Source of the DNA: Exiguobacterium sp. AM39-5BH
GTDB lineage: Bacteria > Bacillota > Bacilli > Exiguobacteriales > Exiguobacteriaceae
Reading direction: 5' to 3'
DNA: 64,000 nt
Assembly (NCBI RefSeq): GCF_003467445.1
Contig: NZ_QSGS01000001.1
Location: forward strand, 186,001 to 250,000
Shown: positions 1-8,225 of the stretch, one piece after another
How the letters are laid out: each line of letters begins with the position of its first letter
Position numbering within the stretch: position 1 is the first letter of the stretch
The notes under the pieces: generated by a model
What the model saw: only the letters and a program-made list of their open reading frames with translations
Databases searched by the model: none
Told to the model about the DNA's origin: nothing
Translations under genes and position numbers: made by a program

Positions 1-1
1 A

Positions 2-55
2 GCGCTCACGAAACGACTCGACCACGAAACGGTTCAATGGTTGAAAGAGGGATAA
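2..55 (+). CDS. 3' end of an unidentified upstream gene
   Basis: An open frame runs in from the window edge and stops with TAA at 53-55, encoding about 17 residues ending in WLKEG. The next gene starts two bases later, which suggests translational coupling. Too little remains to identify the product. It could also be a chance open frame. Confidence 0.35.
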   Translation, partial: ALTKRLDHETVQWLKEG

Positions 56-56
56 T

Positions 57-803
57 ATGACGAAAATCACGTCTACGAAAAGTGAGACGATCAAGCGTTT
101 AAAGCGCTTGATGACGAAAAAAGGCAGACAAGAGTCCGGACAATTTTTGGTCGAAGGCGAGCATTTGGTCGACGAGGCCATCCGGGCCGGACGTCTCGTC
201 CAGCTGATTATGGGGGAGTCGTATACCCCGAAAGGATCATGGCGCCTCGATGAGATGCCTGTCCTCGAACTATCCGACCACGTGGCCGACTTATTGTCAG
301 AGACGGAGAAAACACAAGGGGTTTTCGCTGTCGTCAAGATGGCCCCGGTCGAACGGAAGATGAAGCATGTGCTCGTCCTCGATCGCATCCAAGACCCGGG
401 TAACCTCGGGACGATGATTCGGACGGCCGACGCGGCCGGCTTTGACACGGTCCTGCTTGGAAAAGGGACGGTCGACCCGTTCAATGCCAAGGTCGTGCGC
501 GCGACACAAGGCTCTTTGTTCCACGTCAACGTGAGCTCGGTCGATTTGCTCGAGACGTTGCCTGAGTTGAAGAGCGAAGGGTTCCATATTTATGGCACGG
601 CGCTCGCGAAAGCGACATCGTACGAGCAAGTCGATTTCAGCGATAAAGTCGCGCTCGTCATCGGCAATGAGGCCCAAGGCGTGCATCACGACGTGCTCGA
701 CCTTTGTGACACCCGTGTCCATATCCCGGTTCTCGGCGATGCCGAATCGTTGAATGCGGCCGTCGCAGCCGGTATTCTCATGTATCGGATTGCGCTACAA
801 TAA
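57..803 (+). CDS. TrmH/SpoU-family RNA 2'-O-methyltransferase (YsgA-like)
   Basis: The 248-residue protein has the two-part SpoU architecture. An N-terminal substrate-binding domain (about residues 1-95, with the FLVEGEHLV motif) is followed by the knotted SPOUT methyltransferase domain. The SAM-site motifs are visible: LDRIQDPGNLGTMIRTADA near residue 110, LVIGNEAQGV near 200, and IPVLGDAESLNAAVAAGI at the C-terminus. Such enzymes methylate ribose 2'-OH groups of rRNA or tRNA; the exact target cannot be read from sequence. It lies directly upstream of the pheST leader, as ysgA does in B. subtilis. The start is the ATG two bases after the preceding stop, with GAGGG upstream. Confidence 0.9.
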   Translation: MTKITSTKSETIKRLKRLMTKKGRQESGQFLVEGEHLVDEAIRAGRLVQLIMGESYTPKGSWRLDEMPVLELSDHVADLLSETEKTQGVFAVVKMAPVERKMKHVLVLDRIQDPGNLGTMIRTADAAGFDTVLLGKGTVDPFNAKVVRATQGSLFHVNVSSVDLLETLPELKSEGFHIYGTALAKATSYEQVDFSDKVALVIGNEAQGVHHDVLDLCDTRVHIPVLGDAESLNAAVAAGILMYRIALQ

Positions 804-814
804 CCTTGTCAGCA

Positions 815-843
815 TTGACGAATCGTGATAGGTTAATTACATC
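815..843 (+). promoter_or_regulatory. Putative sigma-A promoter of the pheST T-box leader
   Basis: TTGACG at 815-820 is followed after 17 bases by TACATC at 838-843. It lies just upstream of the T-box leader, where the pheST promoter should be. The -10 match is weak, so this is a positional inference. Confidence 0.35.
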
Positions 844-854
844 GAACAAAATAA

Positions 855-1088
855 CGAATAGACGTTGAAAGAGCATAGTACGCGAACTACCGAACGAGTA
901 CAGGGAGCATGGGCCGAGACTGCGAGCCGATGCCTTGGTCGGCGCTGAATTCACTCTCGAGTCGTGTTGGAGACAACACCGGGGTAGCATCCCGATACCG
1001 ATGCTCTCAAGTGGGCCGATTTCGGCCAAGTAGGGTGGTACCGCGATCATTCGTCCCTTCAGTCATCGACTGAAGGGACTTTTTTTGT
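855..1088 (+). promoter_or_regulatory. T-box leader (tRNA-Phe) of pheST
   Basis: The conserved T-box core AGGGTGGTACCGCG lies at 1032-1045. It is followed by a strong terminator at about 1051-1088 (TCCCTTCAGTC paired with GACTGAAGGGA, then T7). A TTC triplet at 950-952, followed by A within GAATTCACTC, is the likely Phe specifier codon and fits the downstream pheS. Uncharged tRNA-Phe pairing with the specifier and with the T-box bulge would stabilise the antiterminator and allow transcription of pheST. Stem I boundaries are approximate. Confidence 0.9.
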
Positions 1089-1104
1089 AGAGGAGGAAAC
1101 AAGT

Positions 1105-2127
1105 ATGAAAGAACAGTTGGAACAATTACAGCAAGAGGCGCTGCAAGAGATTCAAACGGCGTCGTCACAAAAAGAGTTGAACGATGTCCGCATCAAATAT
1201 TTAGGGAAGAAGGGCCCGATGACCGAGGTGCTCCGCGGGATGGGGAAACTCTCACCTGAAGAACGGCCTGCCGTCGGTGAACTCGTCAACACGGTCCGGA
1301 CGACAATCCAAGACACGTTAGAAGCCCGAATCGAGGAAGTGAAAGCTGTCGAACTCGAAGCGAAACTGGCGGCGGAAACGATTGATGTCACGCTCCCAGG
1401 TCGGACGTCTCTGCCAGGACATACCCACTTGCTCCAACAGATCGTCGATGAGATGGAAGATTTGTTCGTCGGTCTCGGCTATACGATTGCCGAAGGTCCG
1501 GAAGTCGAGACGGACTTGTACAATTTCGAGATGCTCAACCTGCCGAAAGATCACCCGGCCCGCGATATGCAGGATTCGTTCTATGTGACGGACGAGACGC
1601 TCCTCCGGACGCATACGTCGCCTGTTCAAGCACGGACGATGCTCCAAGCGGAAGGGAAGCCGATTCGCATCATCTGCCCGGGTAAAGTGTACCGTCGTGA
1701 TGAGGATGACGCGACGCACTCGCACCAGTTCATGCAAATTGAAGGACTCGTCATCGATGAGCATATCTCGATGGCCGACTTGAAAGGGACGCTCGAATCG
1801 TTCGTCAAGCAGCTGTTCGGAGAGACGCGTGAGATTCGTCTCCGTCCGAGTTTCTTCCCGTTCACCGAGCCGTCGGTCGAAGTCGATATTTCTTGTTTCA
1901 AGTGCGGCGGCAAAGGCTGCAACGTCTGTAAGAAGACAGGCTGGATTGAGATTCTTGGTAGCGGGATGGTGCATCCACGTGTGCTCGAGATGGCAGGCTA
2001 TGATTCGACGAAGATGTCTGGATTCGCATTCGGAATCGGTGTCGAACGGATGGCGATGTTAAAACATGGGGTGGACGATATTCGCCACTTCTATACAAAC
2101 GACTTACGCTTCATCGAGCAATTCTAA
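1105..2127 (+). CDS. pheS: Phenylalanyl-tRNA synthetase alpha subunit
   Basis: The 340-residue protein is the catalytic subunit of the alpha2beta2 synthetase that charges tRNA-Phe. An N-terminal coiled coil (about residues 1-85) binds the tRNA. The class II core follows, with GHTHLLQQ near residue 108, the motif 2 region [19 protein letters not shown] near residue 195, and a C-terminal [12 protein letters not shown] motif 3. [13 protein letters not shown] segment near residue 265 is typical of bacterial PheS. The start is the ATG 12 bases after AGAGGAGG. pheT follows 12 bases downstream as a two-gene operon under the T-box. Confidence 0.98.
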   Translation: MKEQLEQLQQEALQEIQTASSQKELNDVRIKYLGKKGPMTEVLRGMGKLSPEERPAVGELVNTVRTTIQDTLEARIEEVKAVELEAKLAAETIDVTLPGRTSLPGHTHLLQQIVDEMEDLFVGLGYTIAEGPEVETDLYNFEMLNLPKDHPARDMQDSFYVTDETLLRTHTSPVQARTMLQAEGKPIRIICPGKVYRRDEDDATHSHQFMQIEGLVIDEHISMADLKGTLESFVKQLFGETREIRLRPSFFPFTEPSVEVDISCFKCGGKGCNVCKKTGWIEILGSGMVHPRVLEMAGYDSTKMSGFAFGIGVERMAMLKHGVDDIRHFYTNDLRFIEQF

Positions 2128-2139
2128 GGAGGATCACAC

Positions 2140-4515
2140 ATGTTATTATCAAAAAAATGGTTGAATCAATATATCGATGTATCCGATTTAAGCGGGCAGA
2201 CGCTCGGCGACTTAATTACAAAAAACGGGATTGAAGTCGAGAGCGTCGTCAGCCGGTCTGAAGGCTTGTCGGGACTCGTCGTCGGGCATGTCCTCGCGTG
2301 CGAGAAGCATCCGGAGGCCGACAAATTGAACGTGACGACGGTCGATATCGGTGCGGACAGCCCGGTCCAAATCGTCTGTGGCGCGCCGAACGTTGCTGCC
2401 GGTCAACACGTCATCGTGGCGACCGTCGGAGCGCGTCTCCCGGGACTTAAAATCAAGAAAGCGAAGCTGCGCGGCGTCGAGTCGCAAGGGATGATTTGCT
2501 CACTCGAGGAACTCGGGTTCGAGAAAAAACAGATCCGCGAAGACGAGCAGGACGGCATTCACACGTTCCGCGAACCGGTCGAAGTCGGTGCGGACGTCAT
2601 CCGCTTGTTAGACCTCGACGATGAAGTGATCGAGCTCGGATTGACACCGAACCGCTCGGATTGCTTAAGCCTTTACGGAATCATTCATGAAGTCGCGGCC
2701 ATCCTCGAGCGCCCATACACATTACCGACTGCCGACGTGACGACAGATGTCGTGAACACGGTCAGCGTTCGTCTCGAGACAGACAACTGTCCGTACTATG
2801 CGACACGCCGTGTCGACGGTGTCGTCATCGGTGACTCGCCGCAATGGTTAAAAAACATCTTGATCGCAGAAGGCGTGCGCCCGATCAACAACGTCGTCGA
2901 TGTGACGAACTACGTCATGCTTGAGCTCGGACAACCGCTTCATGCGTTCGATACGGCGAAACTCGGAACGACGATTGCGGTTCGTCAAGCACATGACGGG
3001 GAAGAAATCGTCACGCTCGATGACGTCACGCGCACGCTCGATGCCTCGATGATGGTCATCACGAACGGCGAGCAGCCTGTCGCCATCGCCGGCGTCATGG
3101 GTGGAGCGAACACTGAAGTCGATGCGACGACGTCGAGCATCATCCTCGAGTCGGCCTACTTCGCACCGGCATCGGTCCGTAAGACGAGCCGTACGCTCGG
3201 TTTGCGTTCAGATTCAAGTGCCCGCTTTGAAAAAGGGGTCGACCCGGAACGTCTGCAATTGGCGCTTGACCGTGCGGCTGAACTCATCGTCGAGGTGAGC
3301 GGTGGCACAATCAGCGACATCGTCATTGCCGGGGACAAAGACTCGGCGGCACGGACGATTGACGTCTCGGTCGCTTATATCAACCATCGACTCGGAATGG
3401 ACCTCGAGCAAGAGACGATCGTCCGCATCTTGGAACGTCTCGGTCTCGATGTGACCGGGGACGAGACGTTGACGGTCCACGTACCGTCGCGTCGCCCGGA
3501 CTTGGAGTTGCCGGCTGACATCACGGAAGAAGTGGCACGCCTCTATGGCTATGACAGCCTTCCGTCAAGCCTTCCGGCGTCACACTCGAAAGGGTACCTC
3601 CCGAAAGAAAACGTGTTGCGCCGTCGCGTCCGTCGTGTCCTCCAAGGCGCAGGATTGTCGCAAGCGATCACGTACTCGCTCACGAGCGTCGGGAACGCCT
3701 CGCGCTTCAGTGGGGCCGACTTGGCACAAGTGAACTTGGCAATGCCGATGAGCGAAGAGCGTTCGGTGCTCCGGACATCGCTCATCCCAGGTCTACTCGA
3801 GGCGGCTCGTTACAATACGTCGCGTCAACAAGCGAATGTACGGTTGTATGAGACAGGGCGCGTCTATGTCGAACAAGGCGAGACGTTGCCACGTGAAACG
3901 GAGCGCGTCGCCGGCGTATTGACGGGACTTTGGTATGACCACCGTTCACAAGGGACCCGTGTCCCGGTCGACTATTTCGTCGCCAAAGGGGCCGTCGAGA
4001 CGCTCTTGTCTGCGCTACGTATCGAAGCGACGTTTGAGGCGGCCGTCATTGCCGATATGCACCCAGGTCGTACCGCCAACGTGCTCATTGACGGACGTGT
4101 CATCGGTTACGTCGGACAAGTCCATCCAGGCGTATCCAAAGACGTGTATGGCTTGAAAGAAGTGTACGTGTTCGAACTCGACTTGGACGTATTGCAACAG
4201 TCAGCCGAGCTCATCTATGAAGACGTCCCACGTTTCCCATCCATCACACGTGATTTGGCGCTCGTGTTGAAACGGGACATCCCGGCCGGTCAAGTCGAAG
4301 CGACCATCAAACAGGCGGCAGGACCGCTCTTGATTGACCTCGCTTTGTTCGATGTCTATATCGGGGAGAACGTAGGAGTCGATGAGAAATCAATCGCCTT
4401 CTCGCTCAAGTATCAAGATCCGACCCGCACCCTTCAAGATGAAGAAGTGACGGCGTCGTATGAAGCAATTCTCACTGCCGTTCAAGCGGCGCACGGTGCG
4501 GAAGTTCGCGCATAA
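2140..4515 (+). CDS. pheT: Phenylalanyl-tRNA synthetase beta subunit
   Basis: The 791-residue protein has the usual bacterial PheT length. Domains in order are an N-terminal tRNA-binding OB domain (about 40-150, GLVVGHVLACEKHPEADKL), the B3/B4 editing module (about 200-400, which hydrolyses Tyr-tRNA-Phe), B5 DNA-binding-like domain (about 405-475), the catalytic-like core, and a C-terminal anticodon-binding fold (about 695-790, VPRFPSITRDLALV). It forms the alpha2beta2 enzyme with PheS. A strong ribosome site AAGGAGG precedes the ATG, and a terminator follows immediately. Confidence 0.98.
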   Translation: MLLSKKWLNQYIDVSDLSGQTLGDLITKNGIEVESVVSRSEGLSGLVVGHVLACEKHPEADKLNVTTVDIGADSPVQIVCGAPNVAAGQHVIVATVGARLPGLKIKKAKLRGVESQGMICSLEELGFEKKQIREDEQDGIHTFREPVEVGADVIRLLDLDDEVIELGLTPNRSDCLSLYGIIHEVAAILERPYTLPTADVTTDVVNTVSVRLETDNCPYYATRRVDGVVIGDSPQWLKNILIAEGVRPINNVVDVTNYVMLELGQPLHAFDTAKLGTTIAVRQAHDGEEIVTLDDVTRTLDASMMVITNGEQPVAIAGVMGGANTEVDATTSSIILESAYFAPASVRKTSRTLGLRSDSSARFEKGVDPERLQLALDRAAELIVEVSGGTISDIVIAGDKDSAARTIDVSVAYINHRLGMDLEQETIVRILERLGLDVTGDETLTVHVPSRRPDLELPADITEEVARLYGYDSLPSSLPASHSKGYLPKENVLRRRVRRVLQGAGLSQAITYSLTSVGNASRFSGADLAQVNLAMPMSEERSVLRTSLIPGLLEAARYNTSRQQANVRLYETGRVYVEQGETLPRETERVAGVLTGLWYDHRSQGTRVPVDYFVAKGAVETLLSALRIEATFEAAVIADMHPGRTANVLIDGRVIGYVGQVHPGVSKDVYGLKEVYVFELDLDVLQQSAELIYEDVPRFPSITRDLALVLKRDIPAGQVEATIKQAAGPLLIDLALFDVYIGENVGVDEKSIAFSLKYQDPTRTLQDEEVTASYEAILTAVQAAHGAEVRA

Positions 4516-4517
4516 CC

Positions 4518-4552
4518 TAAAAAGGTGTCCACCACGTGTGGACACCTTTTTT
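4518..4552 (+). terminator. Rho-independent terminator after pheT
   Basis: A perfect 9-bp stem GGTGTCCAC/GTGGACACC (4524-4532 with 4538-4546) with loop CACGT is followed by T6. Upstream A residues could let it work for the convergent gene as well. Confidence 0.93.
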
Positions 4553-4555
4553 GAG

Positions 4556-5568
4556 TTACTGGACTTCAAGCGCCAAGTCGCCAAACTTTGTCCAACCGAC
4601 GAGGCATGTCACTTTATACATGACGAGCGTGATGACGGCCGGAAGGACGACGCCCGTTCCAACGAAGATGAGGAACGCGTCCATTCCTTGCGCGGCAAGG
4701 ATGTTGAGCGGCGCAATCAATGAGTTGAGCCCAAGTCCCGCTATTTCATAAGGGACTTCGAGTGAGAAGACGAGCGTCGCAATCGGCGCGCTGATCATCG
4801 CCGCGATGAAAGGCGGCATGACGACGCGAGGGTTTTTGACGACGTCGGGAACTGGACTTTCGGTGTGACGAAGAACGAGGCGACCAAACCGCCCGGATCT
4901 GTTTGACGATATGCCATGAGCGTGAAGCCGACGAACTGGGCCGTACATCCGATCAACGCGGCGGCACTGGCGACCGGGTCGAGTTGAAGCGCGATGGCGA
5001 GTGCGGCCGATGAAGCAGGTGACATGAGCATGACACTAAATACGAGCGCGATGACGAGTGATGTCGCGATTGGTGACGTATTGACCGAAGCGGTGATGCT
5101 GGCGCTGATTGAGTTGATGAGCGGTGTCGTGACGGCTGCTGCGCCGACTCCGACGATGCCGCCTCCAAGGACAGCCGTGACCGGGACGACCATCATATCA
5201 AATTTCGTTTTCCCGAGGACACGTTTGCCTAACCAGACCGCAGCCGCTGCTGCAATCAAGGCGCTGATCGGTTGACCGGGCACGAGGACGAGCCCGCTCT
5301 CGGTCGCTTGGAGCGCCGCGCCACCAACAGTTGCCGCAATCATCGAGCTGAACAAAATGAGCGTATTGCCGCCGAGCTGATAAGCGACACCGGCACCGAG
5401 TGCCGGGGCGAGCAATGATTTCGCGACTTGCCCGATCAAGACGAGTGTCTCGATGCCGGCCATCTTCCCAATCGTTTCAATCAAGAGTCCAACCCCGAGC
5501 GTGACGAGGACGGCGCTTGCCATTCCTGCTGATATTTTGATCATTCGGTCCATTGCGTACTGTTTCAC
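4556..5568 (-). pseudogene. PTS IIC-like (PTS_EIIC_2 family) membrane protein, frameshifted
   Basis: This is a polytopic membrane protein of about 337 residues resembling the PTS_EIIC_2 family of sugar-PTS IIC-like transporters, whose substrates are mostly unknown. The N-terminal two thirds reads from a GTG at 5568 (GAGGAG nine bases upstream), with long hydrophobic Gly/Ala-rich helices and TSLVIALVFSVMLMSPASSAALA. The frame breaks near 4847-4850, where the coding strand reads CAGTTCCCGACG. One extra C would join VTPKVQF to PDVVKNPRVVMPPF, the conserved VKNPR segment, and continue to the stop at 4556. No EIIA or EIIB domain and no enzyme gene lies nearby. It is preceded by an attenuator-like leader. 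It is either a recent pseudogene or a sequencing undercall. Confidence 0.75.
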
Positions 5569-5601
5569 TTCCATCATCTCCTCTATGTGTGTCAATCCAA
5601 T

Positions 5602-5626
5602 AAAAAAACCTATCCGGATGGGATAG
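5602..5626 (-). terminator. Candidate attenuator terminator ahead of the PTS IIC-like gene
   Basis: Read on the minus strand, a 6-bp stem CTATCC/GGATAG with loop CATCC is followed by G and then T7. It lies between the leader peptide and the structural gene, about 35 bases before the GTG start, so it would stop transcription of the gene unless disrupted. The loop sequence CCATC can pair with a GATGG upstream on the same transcript, which may be part of a competing antiterminator. The folding has not been computed. Confidence 0.6.
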
Positions 5627-5708
5627 CGCGTCGGTCATACCATGAGCGCCTCGTCCGAAACCATCGAAACAAGGGCCCAAAAATTCGTCTCGGTCATCGA
5701 GTCGATTT

Positions 5709-5765
5709 TCAGTCCCTCAGTCGAATAATAATCAGTAGGCCGTGTTGCGCATGGGTTTTCATCAT
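5709..5765 (-). CDS. Leu/Ile-rich leader peptide (18 residues)
   Basis: A short reading frame starts at ATG 5765 behind GGAGGAGCTGGCA, a strong ribosome site at good spacing. It encodes MMKTHAQHGLLIIIRLRD and stops with TGA at 5709-5711. The codon run CTA CTG ATT ATT ATT is suited to sensing Leu- and Ile-tRNA charging. The peptide sits between a promoter-like sequence (5798-5826) and a terminator hairpin (5602-5626). This is the classic layout of ribosome-mediated attenuation, known for branched-chain amino acid operons, including a leucine-rich attenuator peptide in Staphylococcus aureus. Expression has not been shown. Confidence 0.6.
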   Translation of the reverse strand: MMKTHAQHGLLIIIRLRD

Positions 5766-5797
5766 TGCCAGCTCCTCCGTTTATTAAGATTTGTCTA

Positions 5798-5826
5798 AGA
5801 GTAACACGATATTTTTCAATAATCAA
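5798..5826 (-). promoter_or_regulatory. Putative sigma-A promoter of the leader/PTS IIC-like unit
   Basis: On the minus strand, TTGATT (5826-5821) and TACTCT (5803-5798) are separated by 17 bases. TGT directly before the -10 gives an extended -10 element. Transcription would start about 25 bases before the leader peptide ribosome site. Confidence 0.5.
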
Positions 5827-5867
5827 TATTTTCTGAAAATTAATTTGAAAAAAATTGAAAACCGCTC

Positions 5868-5899
5868 AAAAAGAAAGACGACCCAATGAAGGATCGTCT
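5868..5899 (-). terminator. Terminator after the alpha/beta hydrolase gene
   Basis: On the minus strand GACGATCC and GGGTCGTC form a stem around TTCATT, followed by a T-rich tract (TTTCTTTTT). It sits just after the stop codon at 5904. Confidence 0.8.
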
Positions 5900-5903
5900 C
5901 GTA

Positions 5904-6716
5904 TTAAGACGTGCTGGCTGCCAGTGAGCCGACTTGTTGATCGATGAATGCCATCGAGATTGAATTGAAATGATCGGGTTGGTCGACATTGACGACATGG
6001 CCCGAGTCAGTGACGACTTGGACACGAGCCGTCGGTTGATGTTTCGCGGTCCGTTCGACGGCTTCGAGGAACATGTAGTCCTCGTCACCCATAATATAGA
6101 GAATCGGTACGTTCGTCTCGATCGAAGAGAAATGACGAAGCAACGGATTCATATTCTCGGTCATCTTGAACCAGCGGATGAACTCGCGTTGACACAGGTT
6201 GGCCGCATCGCGGACGAACATCATGCGCGATTTCTTATGACGCTTCTTCGGTAATAAAATCCACGCGAACAGCTGATATAGCCACATGTACGGCACGAAG
6301 CTCTGTACGAGACTGCCGAGGCGAATCAACAACGTCGAGCGGACGTTGAACTTGACGATGGCCCCGCCGAGCACGACTGAAGCGATTCGTTCCGGATGAT
6401 GCTCGAACATCGCTTGAATGACGATCGTCCCGAGCGATAGGCCGACCATGTGACCTTTTTCAATCTGCAAGTGGTCCATGACCTCGACGACGTCTTCGAC
6501 GACGACATCGAGCGTATACGCGTTCAGCGGTTGACTCAACGACTGTTCTTCGTTGTAAGAGCCGCCATGTCCACGGAGATCGAGCAAGAGCACGTTATAT
6601 TTTTTTTTGAACGGCCGAATTTGACGATACCAATGCGACAGACTTCCACCCGCGCCGTGGATGAAGATGACCCAAGGGTGGTCGTCGCTTAATGTGTACG
6701 TTTTATAATGCAACAT
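5904..6716 (-). CDS. Alpha/beta-fold hydrolase
   Basis: The 270-residue protein has the alpha/beta hydrolase fold. VIFIHGAGGSLSHW near residue 17 supplies the oxyanion HG motif, GLSLGTI near residue 97 holds the likely nucleophile serine, MGDEDYM near 218 a likely acid, and DSGHVVNVDQP near 245 the catalytic histidine. The substrate cannot be predicted. The ATG at 6716 is preferred over an upstream in-frame ATG because GGAGG lies about 8 bases before it and HYKTYTL begins the first strand. It is a single-gene unit with its own terminator. No signal peptide is visible, so it is probably cytoplasmic. Confidence 0.85.
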   Translation of the reverse strand: MLHYKTYTLSDDHPWVIFIHGAGGSLSHWYRQIRPFKKKYNVLLLDLRGHGGSYNEEQSLSQPLNAYTLDVVVEDVVEVMDHLQIEKGHMVGLSLGTIVIQAMFEHHPERIASVVLGGAIVKFNVRSTLLIRLGSLVQSFVPYMWLYQLFAWILLPKKRHKKSRMMFVRDAANLCQREFIRWFKMTENMNPLLRHFSSIETNVPILYIMGDEDYMFLEAVERTAKHQPTARVQVVTDSGHVVNVDQPDHFNSISMAFIDQQVGSLAASTS

Positions 6717-6788
6717 GAACGCTATCCTCCAAAAATTTTTAAGTTCATTAAACCCTAAAAACAATATACCATATCTTCAAATATAGGA

Positions 6789-7700
6789 CTATCGTTTCAA
6801 CTCACTCAAGCGGATCGCTTTTTTCGTGTTGGCGAAGTGAACTTTTGCGACCTCGTTCAAGCGGGATTGACCGTAACGAACAATCAAATCGGCCGCGACT
6901 TGGTCGACTTTGGCGCCGGCGCCTTTCGGTAACGTGACCCCGAGTGTCGCACTCAACTTGTCCATTTCTTTTAAGAACAAGGCGCGGGCGAGAATCGAGG
7001 CGGCGGCCACGGCGACATGCAGTCCTTCCGCTTTCGTCGAGAAATAGACATTATCTTTGACGACAGCTTTTTCAGAACGAAGATGGTTGTAGTAGACGTT
7101 CTTTTCAGCGAACTGATCGATTAAAATCGCGTCCGGTGTCGCATCGAGCTTCTGCAATAAGGCCGACAAGGCGGCGTTGTGGGCGATGGCCGTCATTTTT
7201 CCTTGCGTCATCGTCCGTTGCATCTTATTATACGCCGGATTATGAAGCGTCGCCTTCTGATAGGTGATGGTGACGTGCAAGTCTTTGGCGATTCGAACGA
7301 TTTCTGTATCCGACAACAGTTTGGAATCTTTGACCCCGAGCTCTTTGACGAGGGCGATTTTCTCTTTTGGCACGTAGGCGGCGACGACGACGAGCGGTCC
7401 GAAATAATCACCTTTTCCGACTTCGTCGCTCCCGATGACGGACCAGTCCGAAAAGCCTTCCGGCAGAACATGTTTCGGAACACTCGGTTCTTTTTTTATG
7501 CTCGTTCCCCATTTGGCGGCTTCCGTGTCGGCATCGCGTCCCTGGAACATGACTTTACCCGAATTGTACACCGTAATCACACACTGAGGTGTTTTGGCAC
7601 TGAATCGTGCGTGTGGCGGAGGATTGACTGAATGGGCCCGATAACTCGCGATGAGTTCCTCCTGGGCGGTAGCTGATAATTTAATGACTTGATTGCCCAA
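6789..7700 (-). CDS. rnhC: Ribonuclease HIII
   Basis: RNase HIII cleaves the RNA strand of RNA-DNA hybrids. The protein of about 303 residues has an N-terminal TBP-like substrate-binding domain (about 1-85) and a C-terminal RNase H domain starting at SDEVGKGDYFGP. Acidic catalytic residues lie in DEVGKGD, near DSKLLSD and in AILIDQF. Residues GNQVIKLS match the usual family N-terminus. A TTG at 7700 has AAGGAA at good spacing, whereas the alternative GTG at 7709 overlaps that site; the choice is not certain. The gene is divergent from the flotillin operon. Confidence 0.93.
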   Translation of the reverse strand: MGNQVIKLSATAQEELIASYRAHSVNPPPHARFSAKTPQCVITVYNSGKVMFQGRDADTEAAKWGTSIKKEPSVPKHVLPEGFSDWSVIGSDEVGKGDYFGPLVVVAAYVPKEKIALVKELGVKDSKLLSDTEIVRIAKDLHVTITYQKATLHNPAYNKMQRTMTQGKMTAIAHNAALSALLQKLDATPDAILIDQFAEKNVYYNHLRSEKAVVKDNVYFSTKAEGLHVAVAAASILARALFLKEMDKLSATLGVTLPKGAGAKVDQVAADLIVRYGQSRLNEVAKVHFANTKKAIRLSELKR

Positions 7701-7757
7701 TGTGAGCACTTCCTTTCTAACGCTAGCAAATCAATCTTACATTTTTTTTAGATATTT

Positions 7758-7784
7758 TGAAACCAAAGTTTCGCTCGAAACGTA
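7758..7784 (+). promoter_or_regulatory. SigW-type ECF promoter of the floT operon
   Basis: TGAAAC (7758-7763), 17 bases, then CGTA (7781-7784), followed by TAGA. This matches the TGAAAC/CGTA pattern of B. subtilis SigW promoters, and the B. subtilis yuaF-floT-yuaI operon is a known SigW target. The start codon of the first gene lies 40 bases downstream. A near-identical element precedes the floA operon at 41796-41822. Confidence 0.8.
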
Positions 7785-7823
7785 TAGACAAGTGAGTAAA
7801 GAAAGAAGCGAGGTGAGTCGGAG

Positions 7824-8225
7824 ATGTGGTGGCGCGATGACACGGATGAAGATGAGGCAGAATCTCTCTATAAACATATTCTCGAGCTAGAAGCTCGGAT
7901 TGCAAAACTGATCGCCCATCAAGTCAGGGTGCGTCGCTTGCTCATGCAGGATTCGTCGGAAGCGGCGACCGAGCAAATCATTGCGTTACAAGCGGAAGTC
8001 GATCACTATTTGTCACTTCTGCGACAAGAACGGATGGAGGCGGTCGACCGCTATGATCGCTTACGTCTCGAGCAAACGTTAGGACGGGTCCGACAGTCGG
8101 TCGATCAGCCGACCCGACCGTTGGCAGAGTGGGACACGATTGAACAGGCGCTCGCGCTCGAAGTCGAACATTTGCGCCGCGTCCTTTCGTACGAACGACA
8201 GCGTCGCGCCGAGGAGGAGTGGTAA
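7824..8225 (+). CDS. Uncharacterised coiled-coil protein, first gene of the floT operon
   Basis: The 133-residue protein is rich in Glu, Arg, Leu and Gln, with no Cys, no signal peptide and no membrane segment. Heptad-like runs cover about residues 10-80 and 105-133 (LYKHILELEARI, EHLRRVLSYERQRRAEEE), so a long coiled coil is expected. I do not recognise a family. It is the first gene behind the SigW-type promoter; its stop TAA overlaps the start of the NfeD-like gene by one base, so the two are probably co-translated. Flotillins and NfeD proteins form membrane assemblies, so a cytoplasmic partner or scaffold is possible but unproven. The start ATG follows GAGGTGAG. Confidence 0.75.
   Translation: MWWRDDTDEDEAESLYKHILELEARIAKLIAHQVRVRRLLMQDSSEAATEQIIALQAEVDHYLSLLRQERMEAVDRYDRLRLEQTLGRVRQSVDQPTRPLAEWDTIEQALALEVEHLRRVLSYERQRRAEEEW

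Noticed and set aside
297..722. Minus-strand frame opposite the TrmH-family gene
   Set aside because: Antisense shadow without ribosome site or domain.
4518..5568. Programmed frameshift in the PTS IIC-like gene
   Set aside because: The CAGTTCCCGAC junction has no slippery heptamer and no obvious stimulatory structure. A lost base is more likely.
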